The notes: generated from the letters alone by a model not told the origin. DNA of 64,000 nucleotides from Ardenticatenaceae bacterium (GCA_020634375.1 JACKBX010000008.1:62001-126000), one strand, 5' to 3'; numbered from the stretch's first letter, positions 1 through 8,071 are shown. Program-made: numbers and translations.

Positions 1-1576
1 CCAGGAACCCGGCAAATCGCAGGGTCGAGCCAGTGGCGCGGAAGAGATACGGCCGTTGTTCAACCGCAACCTGCCCATCACCCGCCCAAATATCCGTCGA
101 TACCGTGTCATAAATGGCCGATGCCATCTGGCTGGCAACAAAGCGCTCCCAAACCAGGCGATACAGGCGGTATTCATCCCGCTTCAAAAACTGCTTCATC
201 TTCTTTGGCGTGCGCCGCACAGAGGTAGGACGCACCGCCTCGTGCGCTTCTTGCGCCGCTTTCGCCCGCGTCTTGTAAATCGGCGGGCTGTCCGGCACAC
301 TATCTGCGCCCCACTCTTCAATGATAAAGTCCCGCGCCTCAGCCTGTGCCTCTTTGGAGACGGTCACGCTGTCAGTACGCATGTAGGTGATCAAACCAGT
401 GGAGCCTTCTTCACCAATGTCCACACCTTCGTACAGGCTTTGTGCCACACGCATGGTTTTGCTCGCGCCAAAGTTCAGCCGCCGCGAGGCCTCTTGCTGC
501 ATGGTGCTGGTGGTGAATGGCGCAGCCGGACGACGTGTACGCTTGCCCAGCCGCACATCACCCACTGTCCAAATGGCTTTTTCTAAGGCATCCAGGTGGG
601 GCTGCACATCGGCCTGGCTTTGCAGCACAGGGTCTTCGCCCTTGAATTTGTGGAATTTAGCGGTGAAGGACGGCCGTTCCACCCCATTCCCCGCCTGCTG
701 ACTCAATTCTGCCGCCAGCGTCCAATACTCCTCAGAGACAAACGCCTCAATCTCCCGTTCGCGTTCCACCACCTGGCGTACAGCCACAGACTGCACCCGC
801 CCCGCCGACAAACGACCACGCACCTTGCGCCACAACAGCGGACTCAACTTATAGCCCACCAGGCGATCCAAAATGCGTCGCGCTTGCTGCGCGTCCACGC
901 GATCCATATCAATGTCTCGCGGCGTGGCAAAAGCAGCCTCAATTGCCGGCTTTGTAATCTCGTGGAAAACTACCCGCTTCGTCCGCGCCGGGTCCATTTC
1001 TGCCGATTCCAGCACATGCCAGGCGATGGCCTCTCCCTCACGGTCAGGGTCAGTCGCCAGGTAAATTTCCTTCGCCTTCGCCGCCGCCTCTTTCAAATCC
1101 TTTACTACCTGCCGCTTGTCATTGGGCACGCGGTACTCTGGCTCAAAATTATTCTCCACGTCCACGCTCAGGCGCGACTTAAGCAGGTCGCGCACATGGC
1201 CCACGCTGGACTTCACCACATAGCCACGCCCCAGGTAACGGCCGATTGTCTTTGCCTTAGCCGGGGACTCTACCACAACCAGCCTACCAGCACGGCGCAC
1301 TTGATTTTTGGAAACAGAGGATTTTTTGCCCTTTTTGCCGCTTGCCCGTTTGCTCGTTTTACTGCGCTTCGCCTTTTTCGGGCGTGCCGTGATTTCCGGT
1401 TTAGGCAGGGTGTCATGAGCTGCTGTGTGCCCACGCTTATAAATAGTCGTGCCGCAAACCGGGCAGGTACCCCGCGTGGCTGGCGAACCATTGCTCGCCC
1501 ATTCTGCTTGCGGGTTTTGTATTTCTCGTTTTTCTTTACATTTCAGGCAGTAGCCTATTAATTTTTCATCACTCAT
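1..1576 (-). CDS. topA: DNA topoisomerase I, 3' end cut by the window edge
   Basis: Type IA topoisomerase that relaxes negatively supercoiled DNA through a 5'-phosphotyrosine intermediate. About 525 codons are visible from the ATG at 1576; the C-terminal part lies outside the window. Residues 9-42 form a four-cysteine zinc-ribbon-like module (Cys10, Cys13, Cys38, Cys41) resembling DUF5679, followed by a Lys/Arg/Ser-rich linker to about residue 97. The Toprim domain starts near residue 98 (VVVESPAKAKTI) and contains the acidic motif ATDPDREGEA. The catalytic tyrosine is in ITYMRTDS, Tyr398. The gene starts 7 bp after the stop of the guanylyltransferase gene and is probably co-transcribed with it and dprA. 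The zinc-ribbon assignment is by pattern only. Confidence 0.95.
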   Translation of the reverse strand, partial: MSDEKLIGYCLKCKEKREIQNPQAEWASNGSPATRGTCPVCGTTIYKRGHTAAHDTLPKPEITARPKKAKRSKTSKRASGKKGKKSSVSKNQVRRAGRLVVVESPAKAKTIGRYLGRGYVVKSSVGHVRDLLKSRLSVDVENNFEPEYRVPNDKRQVVKDLKEAAAKAKEIYLATDPDREGEAIAWHVLESAEMDPARTKRVVFHEITKPAIEAAFATPRDIDMDRVDAQQARRILDRLVGYKLSPLLWRKVRGRLSAGRVQSVAVRQVVEREREIEAFVSEEYWTLAAELSQQAGNGVERPSFTAKFHKFKGEDPVLQSQADVQPHLDALEKAIWTVGDVRLGKRTRRPAAPFTTSTMQQEASRRLNFGASKTMRVAQSLYEGVDIGEEGSTGLITYMRTDSVTVSKEAQAEARDFIIEEWGADSVPDSPPIYKTRAKAAQEAHEAVRPTSVRRTPKKMKQFLKRDEYRLYRLVWERFVASQMASAIYDTVSTDIWAGDGQVAVEQRPYLFRATGSTLRFAGFL

Positions 1577-1582
1577 AAGCAA

Positions 1583-2680
1583 TCAACTATACGATTCCAA
1601 ATCCGTACCATCAAACCCATTTACTAACGCTTTGACCAACGGGATTTGGTCTTTATGCACCACTAAAATCGCATCTTCTGTATTGATGACGATCATGCCT
1701 TCAACACCAACAGCCGCAACCAATTTACCAGCCTCGTAATTGTAGATCAGGCAATCCTTTGTCTGCTCCGTAACAACAAGCCCTTTGGTCACGTTGGCTG
1801 CCGGGTCTGGGTTGATGGCCTCTTTCAGGGCATACAAGGTTCCGGGATCACTCCAGCCCATTTCACTGTGCAGCACCATCGCTTGTTCGCCAGGTACGTA
1901 CTGCAAAATCGCATCATCAAAGCTCAACACTTCCATTTGCGGATAGATGGCGTGCAGCATTTGCGTGTAATCTGGCTGACCAATAGTCGCCTCAATTTGT
2001 GCTAACTGCTGCCACATGATGGGCTGATATTCTTCGTAAAGACGGCGCACATAACCCAGAGTCGTCACGAAGTAGCCAGTATTCCACACATGGCTCTTTT
2101 CCGCAAACATCTTTTCGCACACGGCCAACGGAGGCCGATAGGTGAGCGACTTGAAACGATAGTATGATTGGCCGTTGATGTCGCCCAGTTTATCGCCCAA
2201 ACCAATCCAGCCCAGGTTGTCGTTGGCGAAGCGTGGCGTCTCGCCAATGAAGAGGATGCTAGCTCGCTTTGCGGCAAGGAGGGATTCGGCCGTTGCCATT
2301 ACCCGTAAAAAATTGGGGACATGGTCCATATAATTGTCCCCCCATAAAATGGCGACCGGTTCGTCGTCCAGGTTGGATTGCGTGGCGCGGGCGAGGTGGG
2401 ACATTGCCAACCCAACGGCCGCAGCCAGGTCGCGCCGCGTGGGTTCGCCGATGACGTTTTGTGGAGGCAGCCCCGGCAACTGTTGGCGGATAAGGTCAGT
2501 GTAACGCTCGTTGGTGGAGATGAAGATATTTTGCAGCCCATACGTGCCTGATACGCGGTCAACGGCCAGTTGCAATGTAGATTTATTGCCGATAATTGGC
2601 TCGAATTGCTTGGGCGATTTTTGGCGGCTGATGGGCCACAAACGACGCCCAGAACCACCAGCAAAGATGACGATTTTCAT
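1583..2680 (-). CDS. manC: Mannose-1-phosphate guanylyltransferase
   Basis: Nucleotidyltransferase that makes GDP-mannose from mannose 1-phosphate and GTP, feeding cell-surface glycan synthesis. The 365-aa protein opens with the family signature GGSGRRLWPISR followed by KSPKQF (residues 8-26), and has the acidic WGDNYMDH region and the later VWNTG and GWSDPGTL motifs. It is the single-domain form, without a C-terminal isomerase domain. It lies between dprA and topA on the same strand. A related hexose-1-phosphate guanylyltransferase specificity cannot be excluded from sequence alone. Confidence 0.88.
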   Translation of the reverse strand: MKIVIFAGGSGRRLWPISRQKSPKQFEPIIGNKSTLQLAVDRVSGTYGLQNIFISTNERYTDLIRQQLPGLPPQNVIGEPTRRDLAAAVGLAMSHLARATQSNLDDEPVAILWGDNYMDHVPNFLRVMATAESLLAAKRASILFIGETPRFANDNLGWIGLGDKLGDINGQSYYRFKSLTYRPPLAVCEKMFAEKSHVWNTGYFVTTLGYVRRLYEEYQPIMWQQLAQIEATIGQPDYTQMLHAIYPQMEVLSFDDAILQYVPGEQAMVLHSEMGWSDPGTLYALKEAINPDPAANVTKGLVVTEQTKDCLIYNYEAGKLVAAVGVEGMIVINTEDAILVVHKDQIPLVKALVNGFDGTDLESYS

Positions 2681-2700
2681 AGTTTTCTCCCTTGAAAAGA

Positions 2701-2775
2701 GGTATCAGGTGTCAGGTGTTTAGGCATCAGGTATTCAGCACTTGACAACTGATACCTGACACTTCACACCTTATC
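2701..2775. repeat. Intergenic hairpin of TCAGGTG / ACCTGA words
   Basis: The gap between dprA and the guanylyltransferase gene is filled with variants of TATCAGGTGTCAGGTG on one side and TGATACCTGACAC on the other. These can pair as an imperfect hairpin. There is no coding potential. It belongs to the locus-specific short-word hairpin class seen throughout the window. Confidence 0.7.
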
Positions 2776-2780
2776 ACTTT

Positions 2781-3887
2781 TTACTGATAAGTGTTGCCTG
2801 ATTCGCGCAGGACGTAGTTCATGCCGCCTACTTGCTGCACCATACCTTTGAGTTCCATCATGGTGAGGGTGCTGCTGACGAGGGCGGTGGGCAGACCGGT
2901 GGCGCGGCACAGTTCATCAACATGGGTAGGTTGACCGGATAGATGGGCAATGACGGCCGCTTCTTCTGCTGTTTCGGGGAGGGCAAGCTGCACGGCCGTT
3001 TGCTCCACTACCAGCTTCAAATTCAGTTCATCCAACACATCATCCACACTTGTGACCAGTTTGGCCCCTTGCTGAATCAAATGGTTGGTACCCTTGCTAG
3101 CCGGACTATTGATGTTTCCGGGAACGGCAAATACCTCGCGCCCTTGCTCCAGTGCAAAGTTGGATGTAATCAGTGCCCCGGAACGTTCACCAGCTTCTAT
3201 TACAATGACACCTAAAGATAGCCCGCTGATGACGCGGTTGCGCGGGGGGAAGTTTTTGGCCTCTGGCTGCACGCCTAACGCATATTCGGAGATGACTGCG
3301 CCGTGTCCCTGGGCGATTTGCTGCGCCAGTTGACGATGTTCGGATGGGTAGATGCAGTCTAAGCCAGAGCCGAGCACACCAATGGTACGGCCGTTCATCT
3401 CCAACGCTGTTTTGTGGGCAATGGCATCAATGCCACGCGCCAGCCCGCTCACAATGGTCACGCCATTGTTGACCAGGCCAACAACTAGATCATGAGTAAT
3501 TTTACGGCCGTAACTCGTCAATCGCCGCGTGCCGACCACAGCAACAGCCAACCGGTCGCCTTCATCCAGTGCGCCGTGCATATACAACACCGGCGGCGCA
3601 TTGGGAATCTCGCGCAAATAAGCGGGGTAATCTAGCGAATCCCAGGTGATGACTTGCACACCCTGCTTTTGCACCTGGGCCAGGGCGGCATCAAGGTCTA
3701 AGGCGGCTCGTGTTTCAAAAAAGCTTTTGATAGCACGGCGATCAAAGCCGATTTTCTCAAGCTGCGCCTGATTCGCCTGCCACGCCTGTTCGAGAGAAGC
3801 AAAATAGTCAAGCAACGCCTGAAGTTTGGCCGGGCCAATGCCTTTGACGATGTTAAACCCTATCCAATATTTCAAGTCGGACATCAT
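2781..3887 (-). CDS. dprA: DNA processing protein DprA
   Basis: Loads RecA onto incoming single-stranded DNA during natural transformation; the family is also present in bacteria not known to be competent. The 368-aa protein has an N-terminal helix-hairpin-helix-like region, a Rossmann-fold core (VVGTRR, VSGLARGIDAIAH, GSGLDCIYPSEH, FPPRNRVISGLS, ERSGALITSNFALEQGR, FAVPGNI) and a C-terminal winged-helix domain from about residue 300. Start is ATG ATG at 3887; no clear Shine-Dalgarno is visible. It sits downstream of rimM and upstream of the guanylyltransferase and topA genes; dprA near topA is a common bacterial arrangement. Confidence 0.95.
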   Translation of the reverse strand: MMSDLKYWIGFNIVKGIGPAKLQALLDYFASLEQAWQANQAQLEKIGFDRRAIKSFFETRAALDLDAALAQVQKQGVQVITWDSLDYPAYLREIPNAPPVLYMHGALDEGDRLAVAVVGTRRLTSYGRKITHDLVVGLVNNGVTIVSGLARGIDAIAHKTALEMNGRTIGVLGSGLDCIYPSEHRQLAQQIAQGHGAVISEYALGVQPEAKNFPPRNRVISGLSLGVIVIEAGERSGALITSNFALEQGREVFAVPGNINSPASKGTNHLIQQGAKLVTSVDDVLDELNLKLVVEQTAVQLALPETAEEAAVIAHLSGQPTHVDELCRATGLPTALVSSTLTMMELKGMVQQVGGMNYVLRESGNTYQ

Positions 3888-3901
3888 TCATTAAACATAT
3901 C

Positions 3902-3928
3902 GCAAGTGTGCCATGACATGCCACTTGC
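3902..3928. repeat. Intergenic hairpin of GCAAGTG / CACTTGC words
   Basis: A short dyad in the rimM-dprA gap: GCAAGTG and CACTTGC flank a core containing CATG repeats, with further ACTTGC words just downstream. It is another member of the short-word hairpin class. No promoter was recognised here. Confidence 0.6.
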
Positions 3929-3948
3929 ATACTTGCTACTTATAAACT

Positions 3949-4461
3949 TTACAACCCTGGCAGGAGGTGGGCGGTGATACGGCCGTTCTCAAAGTCAATG
4001 TCCCGTATCACCTCGTCCGTGTCAGGCAGCAGCAAATCATCCCCACTACCCCGCACGACAAAGACGTTGTTAGCCCCTGTTTCAATCACATCGACCAACA
4101 CACCCAGGCGTGCGCCATCTTCCGTATACACTTCCAAATTAAGCAGTTGATAGAGGTAATACTCGCCCTCTTCCAGAGGAAGAGCATCCTCCTCAGCTAC
4201 TTGTAACCATTGGCCCCGCAACGATTCAACTGCATCACGGCTATCATATCCGACCAATTTAAGCAAAATAAGATTTTTGTGAAAGCGCACGCTTTCTACT
4301 TCTACCGGTTGGGGGTTCGTTTCGCCCAGATAGACAATTTCCAGCCAATCGAACCGTTCTGGCTGCGAGGTTTGCGGATTTACACGCACTTCCCCACGCA
4401 CGCCGTGCGGCTTTAATATTTGGCCGATGACCAAAAAACGAGGCTCAGCGGATTGTTCCAC
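3949..4461 (-). CDS. rimM: 16S rRNA processing protein RimM
   Basis: Ribosome assembly factor that binds S19 and helps mature the 30S head. The RimM core begins at VIGQILKPHGVRGEVRV, followed by the N-terminal barrel and the C-terminal PRC-barrel region (GEYYLYQLLNLEVYTEDG). The reading frame is open upstream to a TTG at 4560, but that would add about 33 residues with no family counterpart. I chose the GTG at 4461, which gives 170 aa, the usual length; a TTG at 4434 is an alternative. A terminator-like hairpin overlaps this start (separate entry). The gene follows khpA and precedes dprA. Confidence 0.9.
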   Translation of the reverse strand: MEQSAEPRFLVIGQILKPHGVRGEVRVNPQTSQPERFDWLEIVYLGETNPQPVEVESVRFHKNLILLKLVGYDSRDAVESLRGQWLQVAEEDALPLEEGEYYLYQLLNLEVYTEDGARLGVLVDVIETGANNVFVVRGSGDDLLLPDTDEVIRDIDFENGRITAHLLPGL

Positions 4462-4479
4462 CGAGCCTCGCCTTTTTTT
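4433..4479 (-). promoter_or_regulatory. Terminator-like hairpin overlapping the rimM start
   Basis: CGAGGCTC (4439-4446) and GAGCCTCG (4463-4470) form an 8-bp perfect stem. It is flanked by six A residues on one side and seven T residues on the other, so on either strand it looks like an intrinsic terminator. On the minus strand it lies between khpA and the RimM core and includes the candidate GTG start (4461) and the purine-rich region before it. It could attenuate transcription into rimM-dprA-topA or sequester the ribosome binding site. Function is inferred. Confidence 0.65.
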
Positions 4480-4539
4480 ATCCTCTGCACGACTCGAAGA
4501 AAAAGATTTCTCAGGCAAGAGGCATCCTCTATAAAGAGC

Positions 4540-4565
4540 GGAGATTGAAGGTATCTCCAATCTCC
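4540..4565. repeat. Intergenic hairpin GGAGATTG / CAATCTCC
   Basis: A perfect 8-bp dyad with a 10-nt loop just downstream of khpA. The same GGAGATTG word recurs at 52995-53038, in the gap between two unrelated genes. Confidence 0.7.
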
Positions 4566-4577
4566 AAACTCACATAT

Positions 4578-4808
4578 TTATTCTATAATTTCCAGTGTCA
4601 CTCGCTGTCCAAGTTTGGCGGCCTGCACGTCTACCAACGCCCGAATGGAGTTGATGACACGGCCGCCTTTGCCAATCACCCGGCCCATGTCTTCACGGGC
4701 TACGCTCAGTTCTAAAACGGTCGCGCCGCGCTCTGCGATTTCAGCAACAGACACGTCATCAGGGTGATCTACCAGCGATTTGACGATGTACTCAACCAGT
4801 TCTTTCAT
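4578..4808 (-). CDS. khpA: KH-domain RNA-binding protein KhpA (YlqC family)
   Basis: A 76-aa single KH-domain RNA-binding protein with the GxxG loop in MGRVIGKGGRVINSIR. In Firmicutes KhpA binds many RNAs, often with KhpB/Jag. The ATG overlaps the rpsP stop by one base (TAATG), indicating translational coupling. The order rpsP-khpA-rimM is the classical ribosome-assembly cluster. Confidence 0.93.
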   Translation of the reverse strand: MKELVEYIVKSLVDHPDDVSVAEIAERGATVLELSVAREDMGRVIGKGGRVINSIRALVDVQAAKLGQRVTLEIIE

Positions 4809-5179
4809 TATTCTTCTTCATCAGCAACGGCCGTTTCAGCAACGGCCGTCTCCACCACCTCGGCAGCGTCTAATGGCTTACCTTCATACTCAGCCACCAG
4901 CGCTTTCAGAGGCTCGCCGCCGTGCAAACGGGCCAGGCGGCCAAACGTACCTTGTTTCTCCAGCAAACGACGCACAGCGTCTGAAGGCTGTGCCCCTACA
5001 CTCAGCCAATACAATGCCCGTTCCTCTTTGATGGCATACTCGGCTGGGTCTACCAGCGGGTTAAAATGACCAATACGTTCCACAATACGGCCGTCCCGCT
5101 TCGCTTCAATATCCGTAACAACAACACGGTAACTCGGTTGTCTTTTCTTACCTGTGCGGCTCAATCGAATTCGCAGCAT
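4808..5179 (-). CDS. rpsP: 30S ribosomal protein S16
   Basis: S16 core of about 80 residues (MLRIRLSRTGKKRQPSYRVV..., RIGHFNPLVDP), a structural protein of the 30S body. At 123 aa it is longer than usual. The extra C-terminal part ends in an acidic tail in which ETAV and ETAVA are each encoded by a copy of the ACGGCCGT palindrome (near 4829 and 4844). It lies downstream of ffh and overlaps khpA by one base. Confidence 0.96.
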   Translation of the reverse strand: MLRIRLSRTGKKRQPSYRVVVTDIEAKRDGRIVERIGHFNPLVDPAEYAIKEERALYWLSVGAQPSDAVRRLLEKQGTFGRLARLHGGEPLKALVAEYEGKPLDAAEVVETAVAETAVADEEE

Positions 5180-5313
5180 GATCTATCTCACTATCTCCAT
5201 TTAATTTCAAATCTAATTTTTATGAGAGAAGAGATTAGACTTAGAAAATGGAGAGCATCAGGTTGAGGACGACAACCTCAAACTCCAGACTCTAATCCCC
5301 GATCTCCGGTAAA
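5180..5313. repeat. ffh-rpsP gap with short dyads
   Basis: A noncoding stretch holding TTGAGG/CCTCAA and GATTAGA/TCTAATC dyads and GGAGA words. It looks like another short-word hairpin region. No clear promoter was found on the minus strand. Confidence 0.5.
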
Positions 5314-6648
5314 TTATAAACGCCCGCCCAGCAAGCCGCTGAGTCCCCCCAGCCCCTTACCATGACGGAGTTGCTTCATCATTTTTTGCATCTCTCGAAA
5401 CTGCTTCAAGAGCGCATTTACCTCTTGCACAGTTGTGCCAGAACCCGCAGCAATACGCCGCTTACGGCTGGCCTTGATGATTTTCGGATTCTTCCGTTCC
5501 TTAAAAGTCATAGACTGGATAATCGCTTCAATGCGCTTCATATCTTTTTCTGCGCTGCTCATATCCACGTCACGGGTCATTTTACCCATACCTGGAATCA
5601 TTTCCAACAACTGCCCAATCGGCCCCAGGCGTTTGACCTGCTGCATCTGCTTCAAAAAGTCATCCAGGTCAAACTCCCCCTTCATCAGTTTTTCGCCCGC
5701 CTTCTGCGCCGCTTCCTGATCCATCTCTTCTTGGGCGCGTTCAATCAGCGACATCACATCGCCCATGCCCAAAATGCGGTTCGCCAGGCGATCAGGGTGG
5801 AAAACTTCAATCGCGCTCAGTTTCTCGCCCGTCCCCAAGAATTTAATGGGCACGCCAGTCACTTCGCGCATGGAAATGGCTGCACCACCTCGTGCATCAC
5901 CATCCACCTTGGTCATGATCAGGCCGGTTATCTCGACAGCATTATTAAAGTCAGTCGCCACGCGCACTGCTTGCTGCCCGGTCATGGCATCAGCAACAAG
6001 CAAAGTCTCGACAGGCGATACTTTGCCCTTGATGGACTTGATCTCGTCCATCATCATCTCGTCAATGTTCAAACGGCCAGCCGTATCTAAAATAACGGTG
6101 GTGGCGCCGGTGCGCACAGCTTCTTTCACGCCATTGGCGCAAACCTGCACCGGGTTGCCTTCCGGCCCCTCGTCGTAGACGGGAATATCGAGCTGCTTAC
6201 CCAATGTTTGCAATTGGTCAATAGCGGCCGGACGATACACGTCAGCAGCTACCAGTAACGGCCGTCGCCCCTGCTTCCGCAAATGCAGCGCCAGCTTGCC
6301 AGCCATTGTCGTCTTGCCCGCACCCTGCAAACCCACCAGCATAATCACCGCTGGGGATTGTAAGCCTAGTTGCAAACGGCCCGGTTCGCCCAATGTTGTG
6401 ATCAGCTCATCATGCACAATTTTGACCACCTGCTGCCCCGGCGTCAGGCTGCGCATCACTTCATGGCCTACAGCGCGTTCCCGCACTCGGGCCACAAATT
6501 CTTTCACAACCTTAAAATTGACGTCCGCCTCTAACAAAGCCAGGCGCACTTCACGCATCGCTTTGTCTACATCCGCTTCTGTCAATTTACCGCGGCGCTG
6601 CAAGCCATCAAAAACAGATTGCAGACGATTTCCTAAAGATTCAAACAC
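5314..6648 (-). CDS. ffh: Signal recognition particle protein Ffh (SRP54)
   Basis: SRP GTPase that binds signal sequences of nascent membrane proteins and 4.5S RNA, then docks with FtsY (also in this window). 444 aa: N domain, G domain with GLQGAGKTTMAGKLA, DTAGRLNID, TKVDGDARGGAA, and a methionine-rich M domain ending in a Gly/Leu-rich tail. The start is GTG at 6648. A promoter matching sigma-70 lies about 120 bp upstream. It is the first gene of the ffh-rpsP-khpA-rimM cluster. Confidence 0.97.
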   Translation of the reverse strand: MFESLGNRLQSVFDGLQRRGKLTEADVDKAMREVRLALLEADVNFKVVKEFVARVRERAVGHEVMRSLTPGQQVVKIVHDELITTLGEPGRLQLGLQSPAVIMLVGLQGAGKTTMAGKLALHLRKQGRRPLLVAADVYRPAAIDQLQTLGKQLDIPVYDEGPEGNPVQVCANGVKEAVRTGATTVILDTAGRLNIDEMMMDEIKSIKGKVSPVETLLVADAMTGQQAVRVATDFNNAVEITGLIMTKVDGDARGGAAISMREVTGVPIKFLGTGEKLSAIEVFHPDRLANRILGMGDVMSLIERAQEEMDQEAAQKAGEKLMKGEFDLDDFLKQMQQVKRLGPIGQLLEMIPGMGKMTRDVDMSSAEKDMKRIEAIIQSMTFKERKNPKIIKASRKRRIAAGSGTTVQEVNALLKQFREMQKMMKQLRHGKGLGGLSGLLGGRL

Positions 6649-6679
6649 TGTGCCAGACCTTCACTTGATGCACAACAAT

Positions 6680-6735
6680 AGACAGGATTCGCAGATCAAC
6701 AGACTGATTAACCGTTAATCGCGCAAACCCTGTCT
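6680..6735. repeat. Nested dyad in the ffh leader
   Basis: AGACAGG (6680-6686) pairs with CCTGTCT (6729-6735). Inside lies the near-continuous palindrome GATTAAC-C-GTTAATC (6706-6720). It sits in the predicted 5' leader of ffh on the minus strand, so it may fold in the RNA. Confidence 0.65.
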
Positions 6736-6770
6736 AACATTCGTGCAAAAATAAACTTACAAGGCAGGGA

Positions 6771-6799
6771 ATTCTATCGCAGGCGTAAGAGGTGTGCAA
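6771..6799 (-). promoter_or_regulatory. Predicted sigma-70-type promoter of ffh
   Basis: On the minus strand: TTGCAC (6794-6799), a 17-bp spacer, then TAGAAT (6771-6776). This predicts transcription starting near 6764 and a leader of about 115 nt before ffh. Confidence 0.6.
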
Positions 6800-6867
6800 A
6801 TTGCATGAAATTAAGCGCGGTGGAAATTTGCGGTTTTTTAGATTTTATAGAGTGCGCCATGAAGCGT

Positions 6868-6917
6868 GATGCGTGATATGTAACGCACCTCTGGTTAGGT
6901 ATCACGTATCACGCATC
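6868..6917. repeat. Intergenic hairpin GATGCGTGAT / ATCACGCATC
   Basis: A perfect 10-bp stem (6868-6877 with 6908-6917), with extra TATCACG words, followed on the plus strand by GTTTTT. It lies downstream of crtB. It may act as a terminator for readthrough on the plus strand, but no plus-strand gene precedes it. Confidence 0.65.
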
Positions 6918-6957
6918 GTTTTTACTCGTCAATCCAAAATCGTTAATCGCAAATTCT

Positions 6958-7893
6958 CTAACGGCTAGCACGCCATAATCCTGGCAGGCGGCGAAGTTTG
7001 CCCAAAGCGCCGATATGGGCGCGGCGGCTGAACACATCGTAATCGTGGCGTTCAATATCTTCGAGAATGGCACGGTATAGTCCGGCGGCAGCGGCAATGG
7101 CAAAACGGCCGTCCCCATGCAGCATCCCAATTCCCGGCCAGGCTTCCGCATATAACTGCCGGTTACGGCTGATTTGGAAGCGCATAAAGTCACGCCACGC
7201 TGATGTCACACGCCCATCGGCAATCGTGCCATCTGAGAGGCCAAATGCGGCCAATTCCTCCTGTGGCAAATAAACACGCCCACGCTGCCAATCCTCGGCC
7301 ACATCCCGCAAAATATTGGTCATTTGCAGCGCCAGCCCCAGCTTGATGGCATAGGGGATTGCCTCTGGCCCGCTATAGCCAACGATGTGCATACTCATCA
7401 GGCCCACAGTGGAGGCTACGCCATAAGCATAAGCAGCTAAATCGGTGAAAGTTTCATAACGAGTTTGGATCAGGTCGCGGGCCACGCCTTCAACAAGCTG
7501 CTCGGCGTAGCGCACAGGCACATGGTAATGAGTACGCGCATCGGCCCAGGCGACAGCAACCAGATCGTCGGCAGGTGGTTCGGCAGCGAAGGCATGGGTA
7601 TGCCAGGTTTGCAGTTCAGCAACGGCCGTTTCTGGGTTGTTGTCTACGATATCATCCGTCACGCGGCAGAAAGCATACAATGCCCGCACCGCACGCCGTT
7701 TCTCCTGGCGCAGCAGGCCCGATGCCAAATGGAACGAACGACTGTGAACGGCCGTAAGCGAATCACAATAATCATAAGCATGTTGCAAAGCCCGTTGCTC
7801 ACGATTAATCCGGGGCAAATGCATGGGGGGAGCTTGTACTGCTTCATAAGCCAACGACAATAAATGCGGCTCCCATGTCTGTATTTGTTGCAT
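6958..7893 (-). CDS. crtB: Phytoene synthase
   Basis: Condenses two geranylgeranyl diphosphates to phytoene, the first committed step of C40 carotenoid synthesis. It has both Asp-rich motifs of the squalene/phytoene synthase family: DDIVD in the [12 protein letters not shown] segment (about residue 79) and [19 protein letters not shown] start it at ATG 7893 (311 aa), which follows AGAGG at suitable distance; a GTG at 7902 is also in frame. It is transcribed divergently from crtI, and its predicted promoter shares an inverted repeat with the crtI promoter. Confidence 0.94.
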   Translation of the reverse strand: MQQIQTWEPHLLSLAYEAVQAPPMHLPRINREQRALQHAYDYCDSLTAVHSRSFHLASGLLRQEKRRAVRALYAFCRVTDDIVDNNPETAVAELQTWHTHAFAAEPPADDLVAVAWADARTHYHVPVRYAEQLVEGVARDLIQTRYETFTDLAAYAYGVASTVGLMSMHIVGYSGPEAIPYAIKLGLALQMTNILRDVAEDWQRGRVYLPQEELAAFGLSDGTIADGRVTSAWRDFMRFQISRNRQLYAEAWPGIGMLHGDGRFAIAAAAGLYRAILEDIERHDYDVFSRRAHIGALGKLRRLPGLWRASR

Positions 7894-7941
7894 CAAATTC
7901 ACCTCTTATATGGAATGAAACTAATCGCCAATTACTATCAC

Positions 7942-7970
7942 AGCGTAACAAACTATTTTGATTTTGTCAA
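7942..7970 (-). promoter_or_regulatory. Predicted crtB promoter
   Basis: Minus strand: TTGACA (7965-7970), 17-bp spacer, TACGCT (7942-7947). The -35 hexamer is perfect and lies inside the left arm of the inverted repeat at 7964-7995. Confidence 0.7.
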
Positions 7971-7995
7971 TGTATTGCACAGTTTACATTGACAA
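7964..7995. promoter_or_regulatory. Inverted-repeat operator shared by both crt promoters
   Basis: TTGTCAATGTA (7964-7974) and TACATTGACAA (7985-7995) are a perfect 11-bp inverted repeat with a 10-bp spacer. Each arm contains the TTGACA -35 element of one of the two divergent promoters. A dimeric repressor bound here would block crtB and crtI together. MerR-family CarH/LitR/CarA regulators control crt genes from -35-overlapping sites in other bacteria; that such a regulator acts here is inference, since none is encoded in the window. Confidence 0.75.
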
Positions 7996-8017
7996 TTTAT
8001 CTACATCCTGATAAGAT
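7989..8017 (+). promoter_or_regulatory. Predicted crtI operon promoter
   Basis: TTGACA (7989-7994), 17-bp spacer, TAAGAT (8012-8017). It points at crtI-P450-lycopene cyclase and leaves a leader of about 45 nt. Confidence 0.75.
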
Positions 8018-8071
8018 ACCTATAGAAACGACACGACATTGGCTGGTCAACTTGATCGGCAAGGGAGACTC

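Larger units (their letters stand above)
6649..6957. other. Intergenic region between ffh and crtB
   Basis: Gene-free stretch of about 310 bp holding the ffh promoter (6771-6799) and two separate dyads (6680-6735 and 6868-6917). No open frame with recognisable content was seen. Confidence 0.75.

Noticed and set aside
596..1561. Long plus-strand open frame of 321 codons
   Set aside because: It is the antisense shadow of topA, which has a full family match on the minus strand.
4462..4560. 33-residue N-terminal extension of RimM from TTG 4560
   Set aside because: It is encoded by repeat and hairpin sequence, has no family counterpart and lacks a good ribosome binding site.
6649..6957. 4.5S/SRP RNA near ffh
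   Set aside because: The region has dyads, but no GGAA tetraloop stem of the SRP RNA type was recognised.
7903..8071. A small gene in the crtB-crtI gap
   Set aside because: The gap is fully accounted for by two promoters and their inverted repeat; no frame with a start and ribosome binding site was seen.
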